Part shown: positions 35,761 to 48,378 of the stretch, one piece after another | Numbering within the stretch: the stretch's first letter is position 1 | Layout: each line of letters begins with the position of its first letter | Assembly (NCBI GenBank): GCA_011033025.1 | Contig: WFMF01000307.1 | Coordinates: forward strand, 1 to 64,000 | Source of the DNA: Beroe forskalii | Lineage: Eukaryota; Ctenophora; Nuda; Beroida; Beroidae | Reading direction: 5' to 3' | Length of the DNA: 64,000 bases | The notes under the pieces: generated by a model | Database searches by the model: none | Seen by the model: the letters and a program-made list of their open reading frames with translations, nothing else | Told to the model about the DNA's origin: nothing | Program-made: the position numbers and the translations under genes

Positions 35761-35781
35761 CACGGAATTATAGGCTGCCCA
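35761..35781 (-). CDS. 21-base microexon of minus-strand gene
   Basis: The minus-strand acceptor CTTTAACGCCTGCATTCAG is followed by exactly seven codons, WAAYNSV, and then the strong donor TCCGTG|gtaagt. It is in phase 0 at both ends, so inclusion or skipping keeps the frame. The next exon (33344-33453) also starts in phase 0. Frame-neutral microexons are known to be alternatively used in neural transcripts of animals. That role is only inference here. A chance match is possible because of the short length. Confidence 0.45.
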
Positions 35782-37146
35782 CTGAATGCAGGCGTTAAAG
35801 TGTCGTCAAGTCACTCTGATAATTGGCTTGGTGATGACATAACGTTACTCGCCTACTCTCCGCGGGCGACTTTCATACAATGTAGTGAGCTCTATTTTAG
35901 GATGAAATCTTTGCAAGATATATGAATTAAGGTAAACATAATCCAAAAATAAATACTTGGATTCATCTTTGTACGTTGTACGTTGGCTTTAGAGAATTTA
36001 ATTCAACGGACGCATCGCAATATACCTTTTTATATTCTCACGATGATGGATGACTCAAAACAACGTTTTGGTTTTGAATTATTTATTTTCATATTTGGGT
36101 ACAGGAAATACAAATGAGGCGCAAGGAAACACTAAGTATAATTTGGGTTTATGACCATTTCTCACAGTCACAACCTTAGGAATGGTAGCACTGCAGGACT
36201 GAGTGATGGAATTCCATGACATACCCTAAGGAATGGCAGTACTGCTGTATTCATTATCAATGATTTGCCGTGGAACAAGGTGTAACACACTAACACATTC
36301 TATAACGCAAACAAACTGTTCAGAGAATTCAGAGGGTGTTATCAGTTATAGCAAGTGTTCTTCATACTCCAGAGGAAAGGCACGAAAAAGAGCCGCTTTA
36401 ATAATTCAAAAGTACTCTGAAATCCAGATTAGCAGTATCTCAGTGACAGAGAAAGACAAATACTTCTACAAAGTAACGAATTAAAGTGGGAGGGAATCAT
36501 TCCTGAATCTATCAGCTCGACATCCAATTAATTCAATTAATTTTATCCATAATCGATCTAATTTGGGACAAATAGATATTAAATATCTTAAACCTAATAC
36601 TCTAATAAGTTCCGTAGTCATGTGATAGGTAATATAAGCAGGATTCTCAACCTATCCATTAAATCATTAAATCCCGCACTAGAAAATAGGCAGTTCAACG
36701 TCATCAACCTACTGCATTATGCTATGACAATGACGTCATCTAACCACCTATTCATCCAGTACGCTCACTAATCAGCCCGCGAATTCTGGGTACGTTTATG
36801 TGAGTTGAGGCGCGCACACAAAGAAAGAAAAATCAGCTATAGTTCCGTATACAAGTTCATCGTTACAATATGGTATTATCTAGCTTAAAATACCCGATAT
36901 ATTTAGAACGTCGGAGAAGATCTGAAGTGAAGTACACACGCGAAACGAAAATATATATAAATATATATTCACTTATCTTGTTGTGTAAATTACAGAATTA
37001 CAGACGCTACGCGGGGTAGAAACTACGTAGGAAGAAAGTAGTCGTAGTACACATGTACTGGGTTATAGAACGGTTTGTGATCGCTCAATAGCCTCTTCAA
37101 GAGAGCACTGTGAGATCATCCTGACATGATGGGCGGTCGACATGCG
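35782..37146. other. Non-coding stretch, nothing specific
   Basis: No upstream exon of the minus-strand gene was identified. One CRE palindrome lies at 36731-36738 in the context CAATGACGTCATCTAACCAC, resembling the unit of the minisatellite at 9660-10000. Confidence 0.4.
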
Positions 37147-37248
37147 GAAACAGGGCGGGGAGTTCATGAAGTAGCTCAGGGAAACAGGGCGGGGAGTTCA
37201 TGACGGAGCTCAGGGAAACAGGGCGGGGAGTTCATGACGGAGCTCAGG
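37147..37248. repeat. 34-bp minisatellite, 3 copies
   Basis: Three units starting GAAACAGGGCGGGGAGTTCA at 37147, 37181 and 37215. The first differs by one or two bases. Confidence 0.95.
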
Positions 37249-38214
37249 GAACGCCTGCTTCCTGGGAACATGTGGTTAGACTGGCAATCCGTAAGAAGGG
37301 CAGCCACTTCATCAAGAACAGGTATGATGGGAGTTTTACCGAATGCGTAGGGCGAAGTTTGCAAAGAAATTATTGCAATAAAATGAGGCTCGTCTCGAGA
37401 AGGACAACGTAATGCTAACTAGGTGAGTGGAGACGGGAAATTCGTGACATCTTAGGGTCCAACCCGGGAATCATGAAATCCAGCCTCAATGAAACTTCAG
37501 AATTCACAACCCCGAGAGTCTGACGACTACCGCACGGATACAATGCTTATTAAATGATAATTAGATTTTTGAATTCGTCTTCTTCAGAAAGCAGAAATAT
37601 TTTCCGCTTTTTGAGATGTAACTTCACACATACTTTAAATTGCAACGTAGAAAGTTAAAAACTCGCAAAAAACGAAGATGGTTACCGACACTCCGGGCTG
37701 GGATCAAGCAATACGAGGATACCAGGGGCATACCAGGGAACGCACTCAAAACAAGAGCGGAGGCAAGTAGAAAGTGAAAAAGGATACCACACAAAAAGCG
37801 CACACACACCAAGTAGTGTGGTGGTACACTTATAAATACCAGTGTGTATAGTGGAGAGTGTGTATGTAGCAGCGCGGGTCAAGGCAAGGGACTAGATTCA
37901 TTGTAGAGGAGTGTGCTTGTAGAGAGGAGCAGCACTCTCCCCTCCTCCAGGTAGGTTCATTAACTCATTACACCATAGAGAGGGGTGAAAGAGAGCGCAT
38001 AATAACCTTGTTGCTAATAAGAGAGAATCTCTCTATCCTCCCCTTCTACTACTACAAGACTACTCACTAGCTGAGTCAGACCCCTCTCCCTTCCCCCCTA
38101 AAGGTACACTGCATATGAATGATTCACATCGCTTTTGTTATGCTTATCTCTCTCATTCCTGATATCACACTCCCCCTCCCTAACTAGGAGAGAGGGATGG
38201 GTGAGGTGGGCACA

Positions 38215-39140
38215 GAACAGAGGAGTGGGTGTAGAGAGAGAGAGAGAGAGCAGAACCATGGAATAGGGGGAGGGTAGGAGAAAAGAGGAGGACCAGAAGA
38301 TGAGGGGTAAATAATGAGGGGAGGGTGAGAGGATGAGAGGTAAAGAGTGAGGAGAGGATCAGGGAAAGGAGGATGACCAGAGGATGAGGGGTTCAGAATA
38401 AGGAGAGGATCAGAGAAAAATAGGAGAACCCTGGACCAGAAGATGAGGGGTAAGGAATGAGGGGAGGATCAGAGATTGAGGTGTTAAGAATGAGGGGAGG
38501 ATCAGAGAATACGGGGTAAAGAACTAGCAGAGGATTAGAGTATGAGGAGCAAAGAATGAGGCATAGCTACCGACTCTTGGAAACTCTTTGGGAGGAATCT
38601 TTTTGACACAAAATGTGAGGGCAAATTCCATGGATATATTCTCGGAATTTGTGGCGACCTTTTCTTAGGTAGATTTCAAAAATGATCCGAGATAGTTCCT
38701 GATAAGTAAATTTTCAAAATTGATCCGAGATAGTGCTTTTTATTTAATTTCAAATTTTTGTTTAAACTTTCTAGTCTGGGACTATAAGAGGCCCAAAAAG
38801 GAGGACAGGGTTCAAAAGGAGGGCACGGGAGGGCGTCCTACCGAAAGGAGGGCAGCTATGCTATGGAATGAGGGGAAGATCAGAGAAAAGAGAAGGATCA
38901 GAGGATGAAGGATAAAGAATGAGGGGACTGGGTAGGATCAGAAAAAAGAGGGGGATGAAGGGGTTGGTAGGAGAAGTGAACAGATGAAGGGGTTCCTCGA
39001 AACGTTTGAAAAAATTAGTGAGTAGAGGTGGGGTGAGGTAAGAAGGGCGGTGGAAATAATTGAGGGCCAACGAGAAGTTGAAGAGGGGCAGGTGAAATTG
39101 AGGAAGAGTGAATTAAGAGAGGGGCAGTTGAGAAGGAATC
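38215..39140. repeat. Degenerate polypurine tract
   Basis: The plus strand is dominated by G and A, with loosely repeated phrases such as GATGAGGGGTAAAGAATGAG and GGAGAGGATCAGAGAA. An (AG)n run lies at about 38234. A non-purine gap occurs at about 38570-38790. It has the same strand polarity as the 27 kb polypurine array. Open frames here are by-products of composition. Confidence 0.7.
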
Positions 39141-39234
39141 TAAGGTGGAGAAGGGTAAAAGAATGCAGTAGGGAAGGGATAATGGAAGATTTCGTGAGGC
39201 CTCGAAGGTGGAACTTGGGCAATGGGCAATTGGG

Positions 39235-39671
39235 TATACCTTATTGGCCTTTATTTAGCCGGCCTTTTTTTAACCGGCCCTTTTTTAACCGGCCCCATGG
39301 ACAAAAACGGACCCTTTTTGAACCAATTTAACCGGCCCCTTGGACAAAAATTTCTCAAGCAGTTGCCAAATCAAGAAATTTTTGCTCAAATAGGGCCATG
39401 AAAACCAATTTATACTCAGCGAATTGCATCAAAAACCTAAATTCCGGTCTGTTATCATCATTTAGGTCATTATCTGTGTTATATAATGACGGTTAAATGA
39501 ATTTAACAGTACATAAGCCAAGTAATGAAAGTTTGATTTGGCCTAAATTATCTGGCCTTTAATTGAATCGGACCCATTTTAACCGGCCGTTTTTTAACCG
39601 GCCCTTTGGACAAAAATCTCAAAGTCGTTTTTGTCCTTTAGGGCCGGTTAAATAAGGGCCAATAAGGTATA
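39235..39671. mobile_element. 437-bp MITE with TATACCTTATTGGCC termini
   Basis: The left end TATACCTTATTGGCC is exactly inverted at the right end (GGCCAATAAGGTATA). Just inside are direct and inverted runs of AACCGGCCC/GGGCCGGTTAAA, and (T)TTTGGACAAAAA motifs recur. The interior is AT-rich and non-coding. The flanking base pattern would allow a TA duplication. The 60 bp element at 6131-6190 shares TACCTTATTGGC and the CCGGTTT motif, so a family is present. The superfamily is not determinable from the ends alone. Confidence 0.8.
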
Positions 39672-40411
39672 CCCCAGCAACATTACAATGGATCATCGTC
39701 ATATCATTGATATAGGTAGCCCAGTGAATTTTGAACCTAGCTTGAGATCTTAAGGAGGCGAATCCATCAGTAAACTTTACCAGAGATGGCATTTCCCAGA
39801 CTCTCATTAAAGAGAGACCAAAGAAGCGATTATAAAGGGAACACCCCAGAGTTGAAAAAAAACGGCATTGAATATTATCAAAAGAGCGAAAGGAGTGCCG
39901 ACGCAGACATTTAAAATCCATGAGCAGAAAGAATTAGGTACACGTGTGAGATACTATAGTTCATGGTTAAGAAAAGGAGGAAGAAGGGGAGGAGGCGCGG
40001 CCAAATATAACAAATACTACGTATACCAGAGAGCAAATCACATTTTAACTGCTCGAGCAGTGCTCGTGTACTACTTAGAGTAGTGAGTGTGTGTACAATA
40101 GGTTCTCACAATACCTCCAACTATATAATATTCTTATAGCTCACAACCAACTGCTCTTCACAAAATCATATCTAAGAAATTATAAAAATATATATCATAT
40201 CGTACTACTTAAAATAAGTGTGTAATTTGGTGCTGACTCCTGATATAGCGCAATGACGTGTATGTGATTTGATGAGACAATTATGTATGTTTACTAAACA
40301 TATATAATATCACATTTTTTCCAAAAACCAAAAAGGATTTGGTTGTGATGGTCCGCGGCGGTTTTAAGGCGTTCTTTACTTTAAAACCCATGATATGGAA
40401 AAGAACGCGAC

Positions 40412-40500
40412 GGTTAAAACTGCTGCAACGTCACTTCAAATTGTACAGCATTCACGAAACTACAATGCTTCGAAAAAGTGCCGTTGCGGCAGTTTTAACC
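40412..40500. repeat. Inverted repeat, 19-base arms
   Basis: GGTTAAAACTGCTGCAACG and CGTTGCGGCAGTTTTAACC are inverted copies with one mismatch around a 51-base spacer. Related GCGGCGGTTTTAAGGC words lie just upstream (about 40355), and GCGG-rich words continue to 40640, suggesting a small fold-back element. Confidence 0.6.
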
Positions 40501-40639
40501 TCAATACCTACTCACAAAGGTCTTACAAGCTCGACATTGTAAACTACCCCACTCTAGGATTGATGTCGCGCGGCATAAAGGCCTCCTTCGGCACTGCTTT
40601 CCTCTTCTAAATCGTGACGGCATTGTCGCGGCGGATAAA

Positions 40640-42213
40640 AGCAGAGGGTATTGTGTAAAATGGGAAGTCGGTGACAGAGTTAACCCTTGGTTAACCGCCC
40701 CTTCCTCGCGCAACAGTACATTCGTTTTGACTGTTTTGATTTTCCGACTAGTTTTTGGGACGCAACGGCCGAATCGGACGAAACGGACAAATTGCCAATT
40801 TTGTCTGATAAGCTCATACCCCGCCGGCATGACCTACATACCCAATCTAACTGAAAAAATCCACCATCACGAATAGGAAGCGACTAGAAACAATTACCCT
40901 CGCGGATTAAAATGATGGAAGTGACTTATCTGTGGTGGTTCAGCTCAAGTTTTGATTAAATTAATAATACTCGTATTACTATCATAATCAAGTAAAGCCA
41001 TTATAATCAAGGAAAGAAGAGAGTTATATGCGTTAGCCATTACCGGAAATCGCATTAAAGTTTATTAATAAAGATTATGACATCCACCAAGTTAATTATA
41101 ATATGATCAATATATAATACAAAGTTTACAAGTATTAAGTAAACTATATCCCGCTCAAATGGATACTCGGATCATGACTATTAATGATTGAGTGACCTTG
41201 ACCAAATTATGATTGACAAGGAAAATGAGTCAGAAATTAAAGATCGTGTTCCAAATTCAATATCAAAGAAATAAAATTCGAAAGTAAAATGTAAGTTGGG
41301 AAAACTCCAGACTTTCAGGCACAGTTGATACCAGTTGGTATCGGAAGACACAATACTATGTTCATGTTAGGGAAATAATTGGGGCAAAGGGAAATCGAAG
41401 CATAGCATGTTCCGCAATTTTTCCATAAAGCTATTCATCAATAGATCGAATATTTAAATTCGGACTTATAGTCGTCAGACTTTTAGAACTCTAGAGACTA
41501 CGTTACCGATTACAGAATTTTAGGGTTTATTGATTATTTCGAAGTTGATTAGTAAATGCATGATATCTAGAAAGAGCATTTTATTCTGTACAATGTAAGA
41601 GTTTAAGCTGCAGTTCTAGCTAGAGGTATTTATAGCTAAAAATTAGAGACGGAAAGTTAGAAAATATTACGAATAGCTATAATGATACTCTAAACAATTT
41701 GAGCAATTGGAGCAAACTTAGGTACAATAAGGTTTAAAATATATGGGCTTCATATCATCAACCGTTTATGATATTAAAGTTAGAGATATGTATTTCTATT
41801 AAAAAAATCCCTTAACAGTTCATACAAAACCCCCATTGTTTTAATAAAATTTAATCAAATTCTAATTTGCTAAATATGACAGATTTCCTGCTAAAGGAAA
41901 ACCTCGAAGAAAGCATTATAACAGCACGTGCTGAAACATAATGCAAAATGTCATCATTGCAGAAACAAAAATATAAAGAGTTTGTATTTCAAAGCTTATT
42001 ATAGAGGAAATTCCAAAAAATGTGTTCTCTTTTACTAAGCAATTCAAATTAGTAATACATTAATATATCCTATATGCTATAAGTTTAAGCTTATAAAATA
42101 TCGAATGGACTTTGGGCATACAGGAGAGAACAAAACTTTGTTCTGGTTTACTGAGAAGAAACAAATAATCTGAAATGTACAATGACAAAATTCATTTAAC
42201 ATACAAACAGTAC
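40640..42213. other. AT-rich non-coding stretch
   Basis: No exon, repeat unit or element recognised. The sequence becomes increasingly AT-rich toward the microsatellite. Confidence 0.5.
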
Positions 42214-42600
42214 ACATACAAACATACATACATACAAACATACATACAAACATACATACAAACATGCATACAAACATACATACATACATACATACATACA
42301 TACATACATACATACATACATACATACATACATACATACATACATACATACATACATACATACATACATACATACATACATACATACATACATACATACA
42401 TACGTACATACATACATACATACGTCATACATACGTACATACATACATACATACATACATACATACATACATACATACATACGTACATACATACATACAT
42501 ACATACGTACATACATACATACATACATACATACATACATACATACATACATACATACATACATACATACATACATACATACATACATACATACATACAT
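42214..42600. repeat. (TACA)n microsatellite, about 390 bp
   Basis: An almost uninterrupted CATA/TACA tetranucleotide array with a few ACGT-type interruptions (about 42402, 42421, 42481 and 42507). The open frames of repeated Tyr-Val-Cys-Met or His-Thr-Tyr-Ile on both strands are artefacts. Confidence 0.98.
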
Positions 42601-43254
42601 GATTAACTCTCTAAAATAAAGCCCGTTGCAGAGGATATTTCTGGCGGAAGCCTAGATAAGACTGTTAATGAATAATGGACCTTTAATTGAGCAATTATAT
42701 GATTATGCGAAATTTTGGTATGCGATGAATTTGAGCTTGAGACCTTTGCATCAGAACAAATATAAGCCTCGTGAACTTTTGATAAACAAGAGAGAAAAAT
42801 GATTGACAATCTGTGAGAGAACACATTTGGGAAGATGCCATCTCGTCCGAATGAAAGCTTATTGCTGCTTGATTCCGGAAATTGGTACGCGACAAACTTG
42901 TATCTTTGTATGAATAGATTAATTTATAATCACTTTTATAAATAGATTAATTCATTTGGGACAGAAAGGTTAAAAACATCAAAAGTTGCAAACTCAAAAT
43001 TATGGACAAATTACATTTAGCGGCCTTCGTTTCATTTCAAACTTTAATTGGGACCCAGCGAAAAAACCAAACGTATCGAGAGTGTTTTTATTCGAGATTA
43101 ACGCAAACACATTTGAGGTTGAGCACAACGCCCCGGGCGGTTCAGCAATAATAATCCGCTTCTGAGGTACTACAATCCACATTAAAATATCGTAAAATCG
43201 GAGTACAATGACCAGTACTACACAGATCATGACACTGCGGAACACACAACCAGG

Positions 43255-44475
43255 AATTTAACTTAGAACCGAATTACTCGCCATGTTACACCCCGTACTT
43301 TTTACATTTAAGCTTAATGTAAAAAGTAAAAAGTAAAAAGTTAAATAATTTAACTAAAGAACTAAGAGCCGAATTACTCGGCCTGTTAAACCCGCACCTT
43401 TTACACTCAACTAAGAGCCAGATTACTCGTCATTTTACATCCCCTAGTTTTAAAATTCAACTAAGAGCCGGATAACTCGCCATATTACTCCCCGCACTTT
43501 TTGAATTTAAGTGGGGGGGGGGTTCAACCCTTATATTTTGGAAAGTATGAATTTGGGATAGGAGTTGGACAGGATGGCCTGCCGGCCTGGACGTGTACCA
43601 TAATTTAGACGGTGGTCTCGAGTCCATAGGTCCAACTTTTCCCATTTGAGGCCTCGGATCAAAAAAGGGGTCCAAAAATCAAATTTTAACGCAACGAGAT
43701 AGAGCTTAGCATTCGATTTGTCACGACGAGCTGATCATTTTTGTATGTTCGTTTGTCAAAATCGGATGATTGGATGAAAAACGGCCGAGTTATGGCCTTG
43801 CGAAGCGCGCGTGCCAAAGAGGCAGTTGGCCTTTTTTGAGCCTAAATATGGCCATTATGGCCACATTTTTGGAGAAATGAGCTTCAAACTTGTTTTACTC
43901 ATCATTTAGGTGAAAATTTGATGGGAAATCAATTTATTTGACCTCATTTTGCCATTTTAGCTCATAAAAACCTTCAAAAAACCAAAAAGTTGGCCATATC
44001 TCAAAACCCACTGAACGTCTAATCACTTCGGCAAAGAATAATATTTTTCCATAATTCTTTTTGCACGTGTTAGAGAGATAAATTCCGCAGAAACTGGTGG
44101 AACCCGATTTTTGATTAAAACCTCCAAAAATTTTTGAGCCCATTTGGCGCAAATTTTTGCCACATATTTTGCCAACTCCCTTCCCAAATTAGTATTTTCC
44201 AAAATATTAGGGTTGAACTCCCCCCTACCTCCCCCCCCCCCCCTAAAAACTAAGAGCCGAATTACTCGCCCTGTTACTCCCCGGACTTTTTACATTTAAC
44301 TAAGAGCAAAAGTACTCGCCATGTTACGCCCCGCACTTTTTACATTTAACTCAGAGCCGAATTACGCGCATTTAACTAAGAGCCGAATTACTCGCTATGT
44401 TACACCCCGCACTTTATGCATTTAACTTATAGCCGAATAACTCGCCATATTTCACCCCGCACTTTTTAAATTTTC
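43255..44475. repeat. Tandem array of about 50-bp units, interrupted by an insertion
   Basis: Units contain AACTAAGAGCCGAATTACTC followed by GCCATGTTACACCCCGCAC and a TTTTTACATTTA tail. About four copies lie before 43510 and about five after 44240, with 720 bases of unrelated sequence between. Copies are moderately diverged. Confidence 0.9.
43511..44233. mobile_element. G/C-tract-bounded element inserted in the 50-bp array
   Basis: The left end is a run of G then GGTTCAACCCTTATATTTTG. The right end is CAAAATATTAGGGTTGAACT followed by CCCCCC and a second C run, an inverted repeat of more than 20 bases with few mismatches. The interior has AT-rich text with GGCCATAATGGCC-like words and no intact gene (the longest frame is 72 codons). 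The insertion splits the satellite array, so it is younger than the array. It shares its architecture with 8670-9115. Confidence 0.75.
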
Positions 44476-44579
44476 CTCTCAGTTGCTAATAATATAAATA
44501 TTATTCTCAAAATAGATCCACCAAGACAAAGAAACACACACAAACAACAAACACACACACGTCCCTCACATGTGTTAAC

Positions 44580-44665
44580 CTGTAAACCAGTATACACCTG
44601 TAAATCTGTGTAAACCTGTAAATCTGTGTAGGTAAACCTGTAAATCTGTGTAAGCCTGTGTAAAC
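44580..44665. repeat. 18-bp minisatellite
   Basis: Units near CCTGTAAATCTGTGTAAA, about four to five imperfect copies. Confidence 0.85.
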
Positions 44666-47600
44666 CATACACACCCACACACACATGGCTCAAACAAGAA
44701 AAGCGTATTGCTAGCTGGGAATGGGGTAAAGGAGAAGGAGGGGCCTGGGGTCCGCTCATTATCCTCTAAATGGGGTAATTATTTTATCACATTGCATATC
44801 ATGATTTTTATTAGATCGGCTGCAGCACCATTATCAAGGTTAGCGTGTGTGAGAGAGTAGGGGAGAGAGTGAGAAGGGTGAGAGAGTGGGTTATCGGGCA
44901 ATTTCCACCAGAATATGTCCCTCTCCCCCCTCTCTGAGGACCCATCCAGAATATATTATGTGGTTATAGCACAAGCGAGAATCTCAGAAATGTGTGGGGC
45001 ACCAAGAGCACACACAGGCAAACAAACACCCCCTTCTTTCACCCTGCCAATCTCCCGAGGGGAGGTACCATGAGTGAGATTAATCTCCCACTAGAGAGAT
45101 GAACACGTAGTAAAACACACACACTACGAGATAGTTCAATACATTTTACGGGGCTACACTCGAATAATATGAAAATAAAACATACAATGCAGGCGGATTA
45201 ATAATGGCGCGGGTTTTTCTCTTTTCAGGGAGCTGCATTATGTAATTAAGCAGGAGGAGAGCCCGTGTGAGAGTCATTGGTTGCAGTGTGGTTAGTTCTG
45301 GTAATAATACCCTCCTGAGGGCGGGGCACCCCTACCCTAATACTTCCCACTCATTAGAAAGTTGTTCAAAAAGTAGAAATACGGCGATTTAAAGAGTTCA
45401 TCAAAAAGCGGTTGATGCTAGCGTGACCTCTGAAGTAACCTTATGGCAATCTGGACATCAAATGAGTACAAATTATAAAAAAAACAGGAATCATTATAGT
45501 AAGGCATTGTTAAGATACAATTTAAATATTCATAATCAGAGATATTGGGGGATAGTATAGTGCTGCCTCGCAATGCAAGATAGAGCATAGGTGAGACCTG
45601 AGGTCGCAGACAGAAGGCAGACAACAGCAGAGCATACACACACTGATCTACTACCGGCACCCCCCTGTTATACTCTGTAGATCGAGATGTAATTAATAAT
45701 CCACACACTTGTTATAATAATATTCGAGCAAGTACACGTACTTGACCTACATAATATAAGCTATACTCGTACTGTATGTGTGTAAAACCTGCAGGTATGT
45801 TCCAAGGTTGTACACACGTGTGTGTGCGTACAATACGCGCACACAATCTTATAGACATACGCTCAATTACAAAGTCTGTGGGGAGTTGCAGGCCGGGGGA
45901 GGTTTGAAATTGGCCTGAGCTACTTTAGGTTAAATTGTATTGGAGCACTGCCGGGCTTTGCCAAATGGAAGAGTGGGGTTTGTTCCGTGGTAACTGGTGG
46001 AAGTCCTCACAAAGTTGTTGTAAACTCCCTCCTCCGGGTCTAAATCAGCTGCTTTTCAAGACTTAGAGCTAGATGATGGCTGTGTATACTCGACTAATGC
46101 TTTAAAATCCACATACAAAATATAAATATATCTCCACCAGTTTAGACAGAATAAAACAGTGTGTATGCGTGTGTACTCAGGGCTAATAATAAACTCATGA
46201 GGCGGGGGCGAGGGATTATTGAAAATCTGTTTTTGCTATAGCGGAGACATCTCATTAAATCTACCTATCATCATAGCCCGTCTCCTTGAAGAGACCTTGC
46301 CCACTCACAAAACACAGAAGCTCAATAGCCACAATAGCACAAAGACCGCGTACTCAACGTCTTGAAGCCTAGGATGGACCATATTCAGAGACATGGACCC
46401 ATACAGTGTATAGTGTATATACTATATAAATACCCATTTGGTGTATATACATACCCATACAGTGTATATAAATACCCATACAGTATTATGACGTATTATC
46501 ACAAGTGTCAGCAAAAGCGAAAGTGTCCCACTCATTAATAAGTATCACCTCTCTATCACCTATGGTGTCTGAAATTAATGACTAATCTGAAAGACCAACT
46601 TAAACTAAGGAACTAAGGCAAGATGAACAAAGCCAAACAAATTGTGAATTCAAACTAATTGTGAAAAACTGTAAGATACCCTCCATCGATTTTGATAATG
46701 AATTCGCACTATACAGTAATAAGTATACAACCGAAAAAATTGTTCTTAAAAACACAATTTCAGGGAGACTTCCTGAGTTTGAAAACATCGAATCTACACA
46801 AACACCCACATTGTGCACACTCATAATTATCATATTCAACAAACCGAAACGAAGCGGTCTCATGTTGAAAGCCCACGTACTCTCAAACACAAGGAAATAC
46901 CCAAGAAGTAGCACTGCACTGTGAAAGACAAATGGTACTCGGTATCATCATGAAAGCAGCCGATACTTGAAATACGGATGAGGACAAAGAAAAGGTCTGA
47001 AGAGAAAAGAGGGAGAAGTTAATTAAGGCGTGAAACGATCAGAAGACATTAAGTAGGTGACGACATCTAATTACTTTATATAGAGGAGGTTAGAAGAGTG
47101 CTAAGTCGTCCTGCTTGATTGGACTCAGAGAGGCAGGAGGTTGCTTCGTGCTTGATTGGAGGGCACTGTGCGTGGTAGATCGTAATAACCTGGCACGTGG
47201 CTACAATATAAAGCAACAATACTCAGTGCTTCAGTGTATCGAGATGATAATACCCTGATGTAAGTACAGAAGAATACACAAGTCAGCAAGTCTCACAATA
47301 ATGATTCTACCAGATCTATACGGTTTTGAAGGGTACTTATAGTTATAGTAGCAGCTCAAGTTTTCAGGATCGAAAACTTGGTGATTTCACTTTCAAAGCT
47401 TTCCTAATGACTTACAGGACGTCTCAAGGCTTATATGAGAGAGACTGAGAAGCACTCGAGGCACTGTTCACAATAGCCAGTAGTAAACAGAAAAAGCTTC
47501 AAATGGGTCCCAGAGTACAAGTAATAGACGCGAAATCTACACGAGCCGAGAACCTTGTTTGGCGAGTTCAGTCCAAAAATGCAAGTTTCTTGGTATAAAA

Positions 47601-47923
47601 GGGAACGGGCTCTCGATCAAGGACTCTGGGACGGCGGCTGAGTGGACTCTACCCTCTGGTTTGACAGACTCTTAACTTTATATAGTGCCACTCTTAGAGT
47701 TTTACTAAATATGGTGAATCTCTCATTCTCTCACGTAGTCCTGATAAGAAACTCAGGATGCAATCATGTCATTCCCTGCTTCACAGCTGACACTAATTGA
47801 ATCATTATAGGCTTGTATCACATGACATCAGATCACATGTCATCAGATACAAGATCCGAGAAGATCACGAAAATATGACCAATTGCCAAATCGTGGCACC
47901 CTCTGAGAGGGGGTTCTGCTTGG
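44666..47923. other. Non-coding stretch, simple-sequence patches only
   Basis: G/A-rich text at 44830-44900, a GTGTATATA/ATACCCATACA repeat at 46405-46490, and CA/TG-rich text at 45810-45850. No exon recognised. Confidence 0.5.
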
Positions 47924-48055
47924 AAGAGCTGGGAGCTGAGGGAGCAGTCGGTGGTTCAGTTCGCTGCAAGAGCTGGGGGCTGAGGGAGCAGTCGGTGGTT
48001 CAGTTCGCTGCAAGAGCTGGGGGCTGAGGGAGTAGTCGGTGGTTCAGTTCGTTGA
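47924..48055. repeat. 44-bp minisatellite, 3 copies
   Basis: Units starting AAGAGCTGGGGGCTGAGGGA at 47924, 47968 and 48012. It lies just beyond the 3' end of the LINE at 48130-49845. Confidence 0.95.
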
Positions 48056-48378
48056 ATGCATTATGAGACAGAGCAAGTCTGTACAGTATTCTAAAGTATC
48101 TATGCGAGGCTAAGCGACGATTAACTGAGAAAGTTACATACATTTACATTTTGAAGGGTTTAGCAGGGATCGCAGTTGGGATCAGTGATGTCCACGTACT
48201 CCATTTCCTCGTTCACAGCTCCAGTCGAGTAAGGAGTTGCTGTTTGGAGGTGTGTAACCCGGAACCGGTGGCTTATCCGGGTATTGGGCGAGGAATTCTC
48301 CCAGGGCTATCTTGAATGCCTCTAGCTCCTTCACCGTGTTGACTTGCTTCGGGAGCAAGTTCCAGAGCCGAGCAGATT

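Noticed and set aside
39619..39921. 100-codon minus-strand open frame
   Set aside because: It overlaps the end of the MITE at 39235-39671 and shows no coding signature.
42077..42606. Long open frames of repeated Met-Tyr-Val-Cys or His-Thr-Tyr-Ile on both strands
   Set aside because: Direct translation of the (TACA)n microsatellite.
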